A stretch of DNA of 30,098 nucleotides from a virus. The translations under genes were made by a program, and so were the position numbers. The stretch lies in IMG/VR virus record IMGVR_UViG_3300023268_000003, positions 1 to 30,098 of that record. One strand, written 5' to 3'. Positions 15,414 through 22,666 of the stretch are shown piece by piece; the stretch's first letter is position 1, and each line of letters opens with the position of its first letter. The notes beneath the pieces were generated by a model. That model had not been told where the DNA came from. It made no database searches and saw nothing but the letters and a program-made list of their open reading frames with translations.

Positions 15414-15830
15414 CTACGCCTTCCTCTCAGCGCTGAATTTGTTCTCCAGCTCTTCCAAAAGGTCACGCATAGGAAAAAGCACGTCGCGGGCAAACTCTGG
15501 ATCGAGACCGTTCTCGGTCGCCCAGTTGGTCACGTGGCCCCAGTCCAGAGCAATGTTGTGAACCAAGCCACCCATCCCGCCAATAGAGACGCTCCGCTGG
15601 CAGAGGCGCCAGAAGTCGCGCCAGTAAACGACGTTCTCTTTCTCCAACTTAGGCGCAGGATCATCGATGAGGCCCTCCGCCACTGCCTGCTGTTCCAGCG
15701 CAATTTCCAGCCGGGCAATGCGCTCATCCAGTCGGGAGCGCTCCGCCGCCGCCTCATTGAGGGCTTCCTCGGGTGAGAGTCGGCGACGGTCATACTTGCG
15801 CTCTAAGGACTCGCGGAGGACCGCTAGGAG
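15414..15830 (-). CDS. Tail assembly chaperone, -1 frameshift extension (gpT-like part)
   Basis: This frame has no good independent start near its 5' end. It is entered by -1 slippage at 15830-15836 near the end of the upstream chaperone gene. It then encodes 138 residues beginning LLAVLRESLERKYDRRRL, with a coiled-coil middle (ERSRLDERIARLEIALEQQ) and a helical C-terminus, and ends 3 bases before the tape measure start. The fusion would be 312 residues. In lambda and its relatives the shorter product and its frameshifted fusion coat the tape measure and recruit tail tube subunits; position here is identical. An internal GTG at 15683 could give an 89-residue product instead, but it lacks a convincing ribosome site. 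Confidence 0.8.
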   Translation of the reverse strand, partial: LLAVLRESLERKYDRRRLSPEEALNEAAAERSRLDERIARLEIALEQQAVAEGLIDDPAPKLEKENVVYWRDFWRLCQRSVSIGGMGGLVHNIALDWGHVTNWATENGLDPEFARDVLFPMRDLLEELENKFSAERKA

Positions 15831-16351
15831 TTTCCCTGGGTCTTCTCCAACTCACGGAGGTTGAAGTTCTCCTCTTCGATGATGAAGTTGAGAACAGCGG
15901 CGCGGACGGTGCGGATCTCCAGCAAGCTCCGCAGGATCTTGTGCAGTTCCTTCTTGTCCTCCGGGTGAGCCAGGGGAACGCCCGCCGTCTCCTCGAAGTC
16001 GGCATGGTCGTGCAGCACGCGCCCCACCCACGAGGATCGAACGTGGTCTTCCGCAACCTCGTCCGGGATGGGGTAATCCTTCGGCTTGCTGTGCTGCCGG
16101 CGCCACAGGTCGTCGAGGCGCTTCTGTTCCTTCTGAAGATCCTTGTTCGCGACGTAGGTAACCTGCACCTTGCCGAGGTACACGCCGCCTACCATGTGGA
16201 TCTTCATCCAGACGCCCGTCTCGACCTCGAACTCCTCCTGCTTGCGGACGTCAGCGAGGGAGGCTCGTTGAATCGTCGGGGCCTCGGGACCTGCGGGACT
16301 CTGGGGAGGCGGCTGCACCTCGACTTCATCAAGATTGCTCATCGGATCCAT
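15824..16351 (-). CDS. Tail assembly chaperone (gpG-like)
   Basis: A 175-residue, highly charged helical protein upstream of the tape measure. It begins with an unstructured Pro/Glu-rich segment (VEVQPPPQSPAGPEAP). A region with VGGVYLGKVQVTYVANKDL follows, then helices with DKKELHKILRSLLEIRTVR and EEENFNLRELEKTQGNS. The stop TAG (15824-15826) comes just 3 codons after the slippery GGA AAC pair. Acidic character, size, position and the overlapping -1 frame identify it as the short form of the chaperone that binds the tape measure. The start at 16351 (MDPMSNL) has GAAG/AAAGG upstream; the internal ATG at 16342 is possible. Confidence 0.82.
   Translation of the reverse strand: MDPMSNLDEVEVQPPPQSPAGPEAPTIQRASLADVRKQEEFEVETGVWMKIHMVGGVYLGKVQVTYVANKDLQKEQKRLDDLWRRQHSKPKDYPIPDEVAEDHVRSSWVGRVLHDHADFEETAGVPLAHPEDKKELHKILRSLLEIRTVRAAVLNFIIEEENFNLRELEKTQGNS
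15830..15836 (-). promoter_or_regulatory. Programmed -1 ribosomal frameshift site GGGAAAC
   Basis: Read on the minus strand in the zero frame, the codons are CAG GGA AAC TCC TAG, so the heptamer is G GGA AAC, a canonical X XXY YYZ slippery site close to lambda's G GGA AAG. A short hairpin (GCGG-TCCT-CCGC) begins 7 bases downstream. The -1 frame continues open for 138 codons. All expected elements are in place. Confidence 0.85.
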
Positions 16352-16373
16352 TCGCTTCTACCTTTCGTAGAAA

Positions 16374-16446
16374 GCTCCGGGCCGGTGGAGTCCTGGCGCC
16401 CCACCGACAGGCCGAAAGGTGCTTCTCCAGGAACCCGGGCCGGAGC
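16374..16446 (-). other. Long-range inverted repeat in the leader of the tail chaperone gene
   Basis: The 108-base gap between a tail-tube-like gene and the chaperone gene holds a 12 bp inverted repeat with one mismatch (16374-16385 GCTCCGGGCCGG versus 16435-16446 CCGGGCCGGAGC) that encloses a smaller stem (CGGTGG / CCACCG, starting at 16383). In the transcript this would place a GC-rich fold shortly before the chaperone start, followed by CUUUCU. It may lower read-through after the very abundant tail tube genes, as a partial terminator, or protect the tube mRNA. Confidence 0.45.
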
Positions 16447-16459
16447 AGGGTTGACTTCG

Positions 16460-16897
16460 TTAGGCGGTGGTCACAGTGACCGCACCGCTGGCCAGCATGT
16501 AGCTGTAGCTGGCCTCCATCACTTCGTTCACGGCACCGCCGAGCGGCACCTCGGAAAGGATGGCGGTCATGCTGTAGACCGGGTTCGTCGTGCTCGGAGC
16601 GTTGATCGCGCCGTTGTAGCACCACGTCACCGTAAAGCCCGTGTTGCCCATGAGCGCCCGGTGCGTGTTGTGAACGGAACCTGCGCCCGAGGCCGCGAGG
16701 TCGTCCTTGTACGTGACGTCCAGCTTCATGTCCTGCACACCCGGCAGCCGGTGACGCTGCGCAGAGGTGCCGGTCGGGTTCGACGCGAGCCACTCCTTGA
16801 TTTCCTGAGAGTGGGTGTTCTTCATGGACGTTACGTGCGACGACATGTCGACGCTGTTGACCGAGATCGAGAACTTAAAGCCGATGAACTCCGACAT
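16460..16897 (-). CDS. Tail tube-like structural protein (second copy)
   Basis: A 145-residue beta-rich protein that starts at ATG 16897 with AAAGGGAG 8 bases upstream, a strong site that suggests abundant product. It shares the segment SQEIKEW followed by RLPG about 15-20 residues later with the larger upstream protein (16915-17655), so the two are probably homologous. Position between the tube gene and the tail chaperone supports a tail tube role. The C-terminus ends in a beta-like ASGAVTVTTA. It could be the main tube subunit, with the larger one being a variant, or the reverse. Confidence 0.75.
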   Translation of the reverse strand: MSEFIGFKFSISVNSVDMSSHVTSMKNTHSQEIKEWLASNPTGTSAQRHRLPGVQDMKLDVTYKDDLAASGAGSVHNTHRALMGNTGFTVTWCYNGAINAPSTTNPVYSMTAILSEVPLGGAVNEVMEASYSYMLASGAVTVTTA

Positions 16898-16914
16898 GAT
16901 CGGGTCTCCCTTTC

Positions 16915-17655
16915 TTAGCGAACGCCTGCGGCCGACCGGATCACGAAGACGGGAGAGCCCGTTCCGCCGCCGGTATAATTAAAGCGATAGGTGGTATCGG
17001 TAATGGGGCCGGGGATGACCTTGCGCTCCTTGCCGCGAGTGGTGAGCTGGGTAAAGGTGGCGCGGGTCACCGCATCAGAGAAATCACCAGCCGCGGAACT
17101 CTCCAAGATCACGTCCTCGGTGGGCGCGGTGCCGCCGGGGAGCATCACGCTGTGGAGATGTGCGTAGAGGTTCGCGTCGGCCGCTACCTCCTCGAGCTCA
17201 AACTCCTCGCCCGGGCCACTCGGAGCTGGGCCAAAATCGAACAGCTTGCCTGGGCAGATCACCCCGTTGCTCTGATAGGTAGCGGCGAAGGGGACCACGT
17301 CGCCGGTCGGACCTCCGAAGGCGCTCTCCGCCATGACTGCGGGGAACAGGTACACCAGTGATCCGGGAGTGCGCGAGAGCCCGAAGGTCAGAATCGTGTT
17401 GCTGACGCCGAGATCCGCCTGAGCCTGGAGCCAGTTGCTTCCAAAATCCAAGTAACCGTCCACCGGCAGCTCCGCGCTCTCGGCTCCGGGAAGCCGCTTG
17501 CGCGTCAGTGGATCGGACGTGCCCGCTTCGATCGGCTTGAAGCAGATCCACTCCTTGATCTCTTGGCTCCATTTGAACGGAAGCCCCTTCGTTACGGGCG
17601 CGACGTCATAGGCGCCGATCGCCAGAAAGGCGTCGGAAAAGATCAGTTCAGCCAT
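16915..17655 (-). CDS. Major tail (tube) protein
   Basis: A 246-residue beta-rich protein with GGGGAAGG just before its ATG. The N-terminal 160 residues carry the SQEIKEW and RLPG motifs shared with the smaller protein downstream. A strand-rich stretch (GSLVYLFPAVMAESAFGGPTG) is also typical of tail tube proteins. The C-terminal 75 residues (from about 170) form an extra beta-rich domain (VTRATFTQLTTRGKERKV, then TDTTYRFNYTGGG) that may project from the tail. It overlaps the gene before it by 8 bases. It is 17 bases upstream of the second tube-like gene, so both should be produced at high level. Confidence 0.78.
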   Translation of the reverse strand: MAELIFSDAFLAIGAYDVAPVTKGLPFKWSQEIKEWICFKPIEAGTSDPLTRKRLPGAESAELPVDGYLDFGSNWLQAQADLGVSNTILTFGLSRTPGSLVYLFPAVMAESAFGGPTGDVVPFAATYQSNGVICPGKLFDFGPAPSGPGEEFELEEVAADANLYAHLHSVMLPGGTAPTEDVILESSAAGDFSDAVTRATFTQLTTRGKERKVIPGPITDTTYRFNYTGGGTGSPVFVIRSAAGVR

Positions 17656-17839
17656 TCGCCTTCCCCTTCTTTGCGGGCTTGGACGCCGGCTTTAGCGTCG
17701 CCCCTTCCTGAGGACTTGGCGCTTCGTACTTCTGGGAGCGGAGCCACTCCGCCCGAACAGCATCGACTCGGATAGCGGAGCCAGCCTTCCGGCCTCCGTA
17801 ATCCTTCGCGAGCACGATCACCTTAAGTCGGTCGCTCAT
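17648..17839 (-). CDS. Small basic protein of unknown function
   Basis: A 63-residue protein starting at ATG 17839, which overlaps the stop of the exported protein gene by 4 bases. A longer frame upstream is open but is shadowed by that gene. The N-terminus looks like a small beta barrel (LKVIVLAKDYGGRKAGSAIRV) and the C-terminus is lysine- and proline-rich (ASKPAKKGKANG). It overlaps the tail protein gene downstream by 8 bases. Small proteins of this look are common in phage head-tail regions; I know of no defined role. Confidence 0.65.
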   Translation of the reverse strand: MSDRLKVIVLAKDYGGRKAGSAIRVDAVRAEWLRSQKYEAPSPQEGATLKPASKPAKKGKANG

Positions 17840-18270
17840 TGGCCCACGTCCGGGTCTGAAGTCGAACCCGCGGCACTGGACGCTGCCGCTGCCGCCTGTT
17901 GGACGCGATAGCGGCGCACCGTCTCGAGTACGAACTGCCGCACCTGAAGATCGACGAACTGAGCCTTCGTCACAGCTACGGACTGTCCCAACTGGAGAGA
18001 GGTGCAGATCCCCGCACCCACCATGGAAGAGGTGCAAGGGGTCGGACTCTGCCAGTTGCCGAGCGCCGCGAAAGCGTCAGCGATCAGCGCAGACGGAGCT
18101 TGCAGGGCGCCCGCTCCATCGGGGTCAACCGTGGAGATCGGAAGGGAGTAGAGGACGTCGGACGTAGCCCGGCACAGGCTCGCCGTGACGAAGGCGTTGG
18201 TACACGCGCGAGTGCCCGCCCACGACGGCAGCGCCATGAGCAGCAGCGTAAAGAAGAGCAGCTTCCTCAA
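17836..18270 (-). CDS. Exported protein with N-terminal signal peptide, in the tail gene cluster
   Basis: A 144-residue protein started by TTG 18270, with AAGGAG 6 bases upstream and a TTGA overlap with the preceding stop. The N-terminus MRKLLFFTLLLMALPSWAG is a convincing Sec signal peptide (basic start, hydrophobic core, SWA cleavage motif). The mature protein has four cysteines (TRACTNAF, ASLCRA, TPCTSS, GICTSL), so two disulfides in the periplasm are possible. The C-terminus is an alanine-rich helix. Exported proteins are not expected among tail genes. It directly follows the collagen-like exported protein and may act with it. Confidence 0.72.
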   Translation of the reverse strand: MRKLLFFTLLLMALPSWAGTRACTNAFVTASLCRATSDVLYSLPISTVDPDGAGALQAPSALIADAFAALGNWQSPTPCTSSMVGAGICTSLQLGQSVAVTKAQFVDLQVRQFVLETVRRYRVQQAAAAASSAAGSTSDPDVGQ

Positions 18271-19586
18271 TTGTTGCTCCTTGCCAGCTCTACAAACCGA
18301 TCACTGGCGTAAATGAGAGAGAGGGAATCCTGAGGTCCGAGGTCGGCAGATCCAGCGAGCTCGGTAACGCCGGCCGCCTCCGCGAAGCTGCAGACGTTCG
18401 TCCCAGAGTTCACGATCCGAAGCTCTTGCCCATCGAGCGCGTTGGTCTCTGACAGGGTGACGTCACACCCGTCTGGATCGGCACAAGAACAGCGAATGAG
18501 GCTCGAGGCCGGTGTCAGAGTGGCCGAAGCCCGCGTGCCCGAGCCGTTGTCTGCAATGGAGAGGAGCGCGGATGGCGTTGCGAGCGTCGCGACTTCCAAG
18601 GCCGGGCGCCCACCATTGACCCCTATGGTGATGTGCCCAGAGGCGCCGCTCCCGCTGAGATCGATGGACCGCGACGAGCCCGAACTGATACCGATAGCGC
18701 CCATGCGGAAGAAGTACAGTTCCGCGCAACTTGGGTCAGAACAGGCATCGAACTCGTAGGCTCCCAACCGGCGAGCACCCGTCCCGGTGGAATCTGAAAT
18801 GAACAGCTCGTTCCCGTTCTGCTTCAGCGCCGGATAGGGTCCGGAGGACTGCCCCAGCTTAAGAAGACCAGGAACGAAGAGATTTCCGGAAGCGTCTACC
18901 GTTGCGGTGCTTCCCGCCAGCGTCGAGCCGCTGGTGCCGGAGAACACGGCTACTGAGCGGTCGGTGGAAGAGCCAGGGCCGGACAGGCCGCCAGGTACAT
19001 TGAGGACGGTGGTAGTTCCATCGTCGGCACACGAGATGCCTGAACCGACGCAATTCAGCTTGAGGCGCTGGGGCAGGTCTGACCCCTCATCTTGCACGGT
19101 CCTCGGAATGCCGTCCGATCCCGGGGACCCTGTCTCGCCCGTGTCACCCTTCGATCCTGTCGCTCCAGTAGCGCCCGTGGACCCGGTTGCACCCACGTCG
19201 CCGCGGGGAATCAGGAAGTTTAAGATGGCGGCACTCGACGTTCCCACGTTCACTACAGAGGCCGACGAGCCCGGCGCGCCGGTTGTCGTGGTTCCCGCGG
19301 CGACCGTGGCTGATTGGCCAGGGTCCCCCGGCTCCCCTGTCTCCCCCTGTGGTCCGACTCCGCCTGCGCCCCATGCGCCGTCGTGACAAAAGCACAGCAC
19401 CTCGAGTGAGCCGCCTCCGACGCTGCAGTCCGTAGAAGTTGCCGCGTTCGTGACCGCTACCAGCTTGGGCGAACCGTCGGTGCAGGGACCCAACTTCGCG
19501 ATCACGCGATGCGGAGGGACCGCGATGAGCTGCGCCGAGGCGGAACTCGCGACGGCGAGCAGCAGTGCCCAGCCGAAGCGCCGCAT
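18267..19586 (-). CDS. Exported collagen-like fibre protein
   Basis: A 439-residue protein. The N-terminus MRRFGWALLLAVASSASA reads as a signal peptide with an ASA cleavage motif. A cysteine-containing region follows (GPCTDG, TDCSVG, LCFCHDG). Two collagen-like Gly-X-Y stretches lie at about 79-95 (GPQGETGEPGDPG) and 127-160 (GATGSTGATGATGSKGDTG), with a beta segment between them. The C-terminal 250 residues are beta-rich and end in a fibre-head-like domain (LDGQELRIVNSGTNVC, then LGPQDSLSLIYASDRFVEL), a pattern I associate with trimeric phage fibres. It would form a trimeric fibre with a globular tip. The signal peptide is odd for a virion part: either it is secreted to the surface of the infected cell, or the N-terminus is a hydrophobic anchor. 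Confidence 0.78.
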   Translation of the reverse strand: MRRFGWALLLAVASSASAQLIAVPPHRVIAKLGPCTDGSPKLVAVTNAATSTDCSVGGGSLEVLCFCHDGAWGAGGVGPQGETGEPGDPGQSATVAAGTTTTGAPGSSASVVNVGTSSAAILNFLIPRGDVGATGSTGATGATGSKGDTGETGSPGSDGIPRTVQDEGSDLPQRLKLNCVGSGISCADDGTTTVLNVPGGLSGPGSSTDRSVAVFSGTSGSTLAGSTATVDASGNLFVPGLLKLGQSSGPYPALKQNGNELFISDSTGTGARRLGAYEFDACSDPSCAELYFFRMGAIGISSGSSRSIDLSGSGASGHITIGVNGGRPALEVATLATPSALLSIADNGSGTRASATLTPASSLIRCSCADPDGCDVTLSETNALDGQELRIVNSGTNVCSFAEAAGVTELAGSADLGPQDSLSLIYASDRFVELARSNN

Positions 19587-20405
19587 CTAGAGGAGCACCT
19601 CGGAAAGGCTCAGGACGATCAAGTTATCAGCGTCGTACACCGTCGCGAGTAGGCGCGAAACCCCTGAATCTGGCGCCGTGCTCCCGGCCCCGCTGACGCT
19701 CTGCGAGAGGTAGAGCGAACCCAGCGGCCAGCCGTGCGCAGGAATCCGAACTGCCCCTCCGACCGTCAACGAGAACGTGGTCGAATCGAGCACCTCTGAT
19801 ACGACCCCCTCACAACGAGGCTCCCCCTCGATGGCTCGTACGCGCCGCCACTGGGTACCATCGAAACCTACCCAGTCGCGAACACTGAGCCCGTGCGGCG
19901 AGGTGGTGGTGATCGAACGGGAAGTAGACCCGACGCCTGCCACGGTGACGCAATCCTCCTGGCTCAACTGAGCGGCCCGCCGGAACGGCAGGTAAACGCC
20001 CAGGACATACCAGCCCTGCTGGGCCTTATCGACCATCTCGTCCGCGCCGCTAGGCACGACGCCGTAGAACGCGAACCGGCCGCTTGTGGTCAGGGTTACG
20101 GCATCGCTCAAGGCGTCGAGGCGGGAGCAGAAACCGTCCACTACCTCGCGTCCAGAGTCTTGCTGCTGGCCAACCTGAAAAATGAGGCGACCTTCCAGCC
20201 AGCGGTGGCGTGTATCGTCCGCTCCGAAGTTCCCAGGGGTGTTGTCTTCATACTCGAAGTCGTAGGCGTAGAACTTCGACGGATCGGCCACGTTCCCGTG
20301 GGTCGGCATCGTGAAGCGCCGCCCGGGTAACTGGACGGGCCACCCGGTGAACTCACCACGGAGCATCGCGTCGATCAGCGAGTGTGCGACCTGGAAGTGG
20401 CCCAC
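19587..20405 (-). CDS. Tail terminator-like protein with C-terminal beta-domain extension
   Basis: A 272-residue protein. The first 145 residues have the size, position and features of phage tail terminator/neck proteins (helix at the start, FPVQLPGRRF-like segment, RHRWLEGRLIFQVG strand, then a GWYVLGVYLPF end). The extra C-terminal 125 residues form beta-rich modules (TTTSPHGLSVRDWVGFDG, then WPLGSLYLSQSVSGAGST) similar to small domains found on fibres and other virion surface proteins. The terminator caps the tail tube and joins it to the head. The extension probably projects at the neck. It abuts the fibre gene with no gap. Confidence 0.68.
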   Translation of the reverse strand: MGHFQVAHSLIDAMLRGEFTGWPVQLPGRRFTMPTHGNVADPSKFYAYDFEYEDNTPGNFGADDTRHRWLEGRLIFQVGQQQDSGREVVDGFCSRLDALSDAVTLTTSGRFAFYGVVPSGADEMVDKAQQGWYVLGVYLPFRRAAQLSQEDCVTVAGVGSTSRSITTTSPHGLSVRDWVGFDGTQWRRVRAIEGEPRCEGVVSEVLDSTTFSLTVGGAVRIPAHGWPLGSLYLSQSVSGAGSTAPDSGVSRLLATVYDADNLIVLSLSEVLL

Positions 20406-20866
20406 TACGCGCCCCCCGCCTTTCCGATCGCCGCCTCAACCACCGAATCCCACCGGCGGCGGAGCTCGCGCACCATGCCGCGGATCTGCCCGCGCCTCGC
20501 GTGCGACTGCTTGGAGCCGAGCATGCGCCCCTTCACCGAAACAGTGGCCCCCCCCCGAGTGAACGAATACGGCTTCGAACGCTTCCGCCCGCGATTGATC
20601 ACAGCGGCGTAGGTGGCGTTTCCCTTGCCGCCGAAGCCCACCTCGTTTGGGGCCAAACCGTCCGCTCGGACGAGTCCCAGCGAGGCAAGGAGCTGGCCCG
20701 GGTGCTTGTCCCGGCCGGACCCCACGGGAGTTCGAGGCGGAGCGGCTTCGTGCAGCACGTCCGTCGCGAGTTCCTGGGCGTTATCCAGGACTCGGGTGAG
20801 CAGCCCCCCGAGGTCCGCACCGAAGCGGCTCGCGAACTCTTCCGGGCTGGCGTAGGTCCGGCTCAT
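20405..20866 (-). CDS. HK97 gp10-like tail completion / neck protein
   Basis: A 153-residue basic protein. The central motif APPRTPVGSGRDKHPGQL, then a middle NATYAAVINRGRKRSKPY and the C-terminal MVRELRRRWDSVVEAAI are typical for the HK97 gp10 family, which completes the head-tail interface and helps tail attachment. It starts 4 bases within the preceding gene and its stop shares one base with the terminator-like gene start. Gene order (adaptor, closure, gp10, terminator) is the standard siphovirus neck order. Confidence 0.85.
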   Translation of the reverse strand: MSRTYASPEEFASRFGADLGGLLTRVLDNAQELATDVLHEAAPPRTPVGSGRDKHPGQLLASLGLVRADGLAPNEVGFGGKGNATYAAVINRGRKRSKPYSFTRGGATVSVKGRMLGSKQSHARRGQIRGMVRELRRRWDSVVEAAIGKAGGA

Positions 20867-21408
20867 GGCTTCGCCTTCACCGTGACCCGCCAGCGAGTGA
20901 CGCCTCCAGCTCCCACCGGGTCCACCGAGAGAATCAGAAGGTCGTCCAGATAGTCGCCGGGCTCCGGCTCCGCGCCCTCGCGCCAGGCCAGCACCAGCAC
21001 CTTTTCGCCAGCCCTTACCGTCCCGTCGTCGTCGAGAAGTGCCTTTCCGTTCATCCTCTGGAAGGTCGTCTCGCCGTAGGGCTGCGAGAAGGTGAGGGCC
21101 GCGCCCTCGGCCCCGTCGGACGGCAGGGGCGGCGTGAACGTGAGCGAAACCTGCCCATTGCTCGCAAACGCCCCCGCTGCCACCGTGAAGGTGCCTGTCA
21201 CATCCTCGATGCCGAACTGGGAGCCTGCCACCACGGAGCCGTCGAGGTTCGCCGCTGAGGCCACCAGCGCGGTTGCGCCTGTTGCCACGCTCCCGACCAG
21301 GCGCAAGGTGAGGCTCCGAATGTTGTTCTGCTTCCGGAGGACGGATGTAGCTCCGTCACCGAAGAAGCCGATCGCCATGGAACTGAGTTCACGGAACGCG
21401 GCGTCCAC
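20863..21408 (-). CDS. Head-closure (stopper) protein with inserted beta domain
   Basis: A 181-residue protein. The short N-terminal region (FRELSSMAIGFFGDGATSVL) and the C-terminal half (GKALLDDDGTVRAGEKVLVLAWREGAEPEPGDYL, here described by its segments DGTVRAGEKVLVLA and PEPGDYLDD) match phage head-closure proteins, which seal the portal after DNA packaging. Between them, residues about 33-110 form a beta-rich insert (GSVVAGSQFGIEDVTGTF and VSLTFTPPLPSDGAEG). The insert would decorate the neck. The gene overlaps both neighbours by 1-4 bases. Function assigned from these motifs and the neck gene order. Confidence 0.72.
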   Translation of the reverse strand: MDAAFRELSSMAIGFFGDGATSVLRKQNNIRSLTLRLVGSVATGATALVASAANLDGSVVAGSQFGIEDVTGTFTVAAGAFASNGQVSLTFTPPLPSDGAEGAALTFSQPYGETTFQRMNGKALLDDDGTVRAGEKVLVLAWREGAEPEPGDYLDDLLILSVDPVGAGGVTRWRVTVKAKP

Positions 21409-22208
21409 TAGACGACCCCTCCGCGACCGAGTCGCCAGCGATCAAGGAAGGCTTTCGTCGAGGGGAGGAGCTCCTCTGCCGTTTGGGTGGCGAAGTAGCT
21501 CACTGAGAAGCCTTCCGCCTCCATGCTTGCCACGCCTCCAGCAACGTTGCGGCGCTTGAACCGGGTCAGCACCTCGAGGAATACATGGTCCGCAAAGGCG
21601 TCGGGCAGTTCCCAGGCGGTCCTCGCGGTCCACGAAGCAGACCCATCCACGACCGAGTCCCCAGCGTCAGGCCACGTAGGTTCGGCCTCAGCGCTGGTGC
21701 CCGCAGACGTACACTCGAATCTCACGCTGGAAGGGGACGAACTCCGCGCCCACTCCCCACGCGCGTACGTGGCGTCGGGCTCCCAGGTGGACACCTGGCC
21801 GGGCAAGAGAAACCCCGCACGGTAGGAGGCGGTGAAGTTGGATGCGCCATCTTGAAGCGCTCCGGCTCCGTAGAAAGCCCAACCGCAAGCCCGGAACACC
21901 TCTCCATTGCCCGCCGTTAGGGTGACGTCGGTCACGGCATCCTCCCCATGAACCAGCGCCAAGCTCTCCGGCTCCACGGGATACATGGAGAGGTACAGGC
22001 GAGAGCGCCCGTTCCCCGCCAGCGTCTCTAGATACTCCTGCCGCCCGAGAGGAAAGCCGAGGTAGGTGGTGATGGCAGAGGACGCGCTGCCGATGAAGTC
22101 CCCCAGCAGCGCATCGCTCGCGGAATCCGTCACTCCAAGCCGCAGCTTCACCCGATCGAGGGTGATCAGGTTCGAAGCCGCTGCCGGAGTGAGGACAGAG
22201 ATCGCCAT
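21408..22208 (-). CDS. Head-tail adaptor with carbohydrate-binding-like insertion
   Basis: A 266-residue protein. The N-terminus (LITLDRVKLRLGVTDSASDALL, then FIGSASSAITTYLGFPLGRQ) is typical for the connector protein that docks on the portal (HK97 gp6 type). The C-terminus (WELPDAFADHVFLEVLTRFKRR) is the second helical part of that fold. Residues about 140-195 hold an inserted beta module (WEPDATYARGEW, then FECTSAGTSAEAEPTWP and DGSASWTA) resembling small chitin- or glycan-binding modules that recur in phage structural proteins. The adaptor is usually about 100-200 residues, so the insert explains the added length. It begins 5 bases after the previous stop. Confidence 0.8.
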   Translation of the reverse strand: MAISVLTPAAASNLITLDRVKLRLGVTDSASDALLGDFIGSASSAITTYLGFPLGRQEYLETLAGNGRSRLYLSMYPVEPESLALVHGEDAVTDVTLTAGNGEVFRACGWAFYGAGALQDGASNFTASYRAGFLLPGQVSTWEPDATYARGEWARSSSPSSVRFECTSAGTSAEAEPTWPDAGDSVVDGSASWTARTAWELPDAFADHVFLEVLTRFKRRNVAGGVASMEAEGFSVSYFATQTAEELLPSTKAFLDRWRLGRGGVV

Positions 22209-22213
22209 AAGGA

Positions 22214-22666
22214 CTAGACCGTCACGACCTCGTCCACGATGGTGGCCGGAGTGCCAGGAGCGTTGTAGGCGCCGACGCCGTAGACGTCGACCGTGATCAG
22301 AGAGGCGGCCGTGGCGTCGGTCAGGGAGACGCGGAAGTATTTGAAGCTGTTATTGATGTCGAGCCGGTCGGCGCGCAGGTTGATGACCACCACCTTCCCG
22401 TCATCGGTGCCCGCCTTGGTGAGCTGCGTGATCGAGGACCCGCTCACGTCCTTCACTCCGGTGCCGCTGCTGTCGGTGGCCTGCTGCACCTTCACGTCCA
22501 CGGTGGCGCTCGCGCCGAGCACGCCCACGCCAACCTTGATGTAGTAGGCGACGTAGTCGGCGGCAGAGATCCAGCCGGTGGTCACGGTGCCGGCGGCCTG
22601 AGAGACTGGGGCGATCGTCGCCAGCAGAGGGAACTGATCACTGGGCTTGAAGTTGGTCGCGATCAT
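22214..22666 (-). CDS. Probable capsid decoration or minor head protein
   Basis: A 150-residue beta-rich, Ala/Val/Thr-rich protein (YYIKVGVGVLGASATVDVKV, then FKYFRVSLTDATAA). It begins immediately after the capsid gene stop, with GGAGG 9 bases before the ATG, and is followed by the head-tail adaptor. This is the usual slot for decoration proteins or minor head proteins. The repeated strand pattern suggests a beta sandwich. No firm family match. Confidence 0.65.
   Translation of the reverse strand: MIATNFKPSDQFPLLATIAPVSQAAGTVTTGWISAADYVAYYIKVGVGVLGASATVDVKVQQATDSSGTGVKDVSGSSITQLTKAGTDDGKVVVINLRADRLDINNSFKYFRVSLTDATAASLITVDVYGVGAYNAPGTPATIVDEVVTV

Noticed and set aside
15773-16918. Plus-strand open frame of 381 codons opposite the tail chaperone and tube genes
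   Set aside because: Spans several real minus-strand genes and an intergenic structure; composition is that of a shadow frame.
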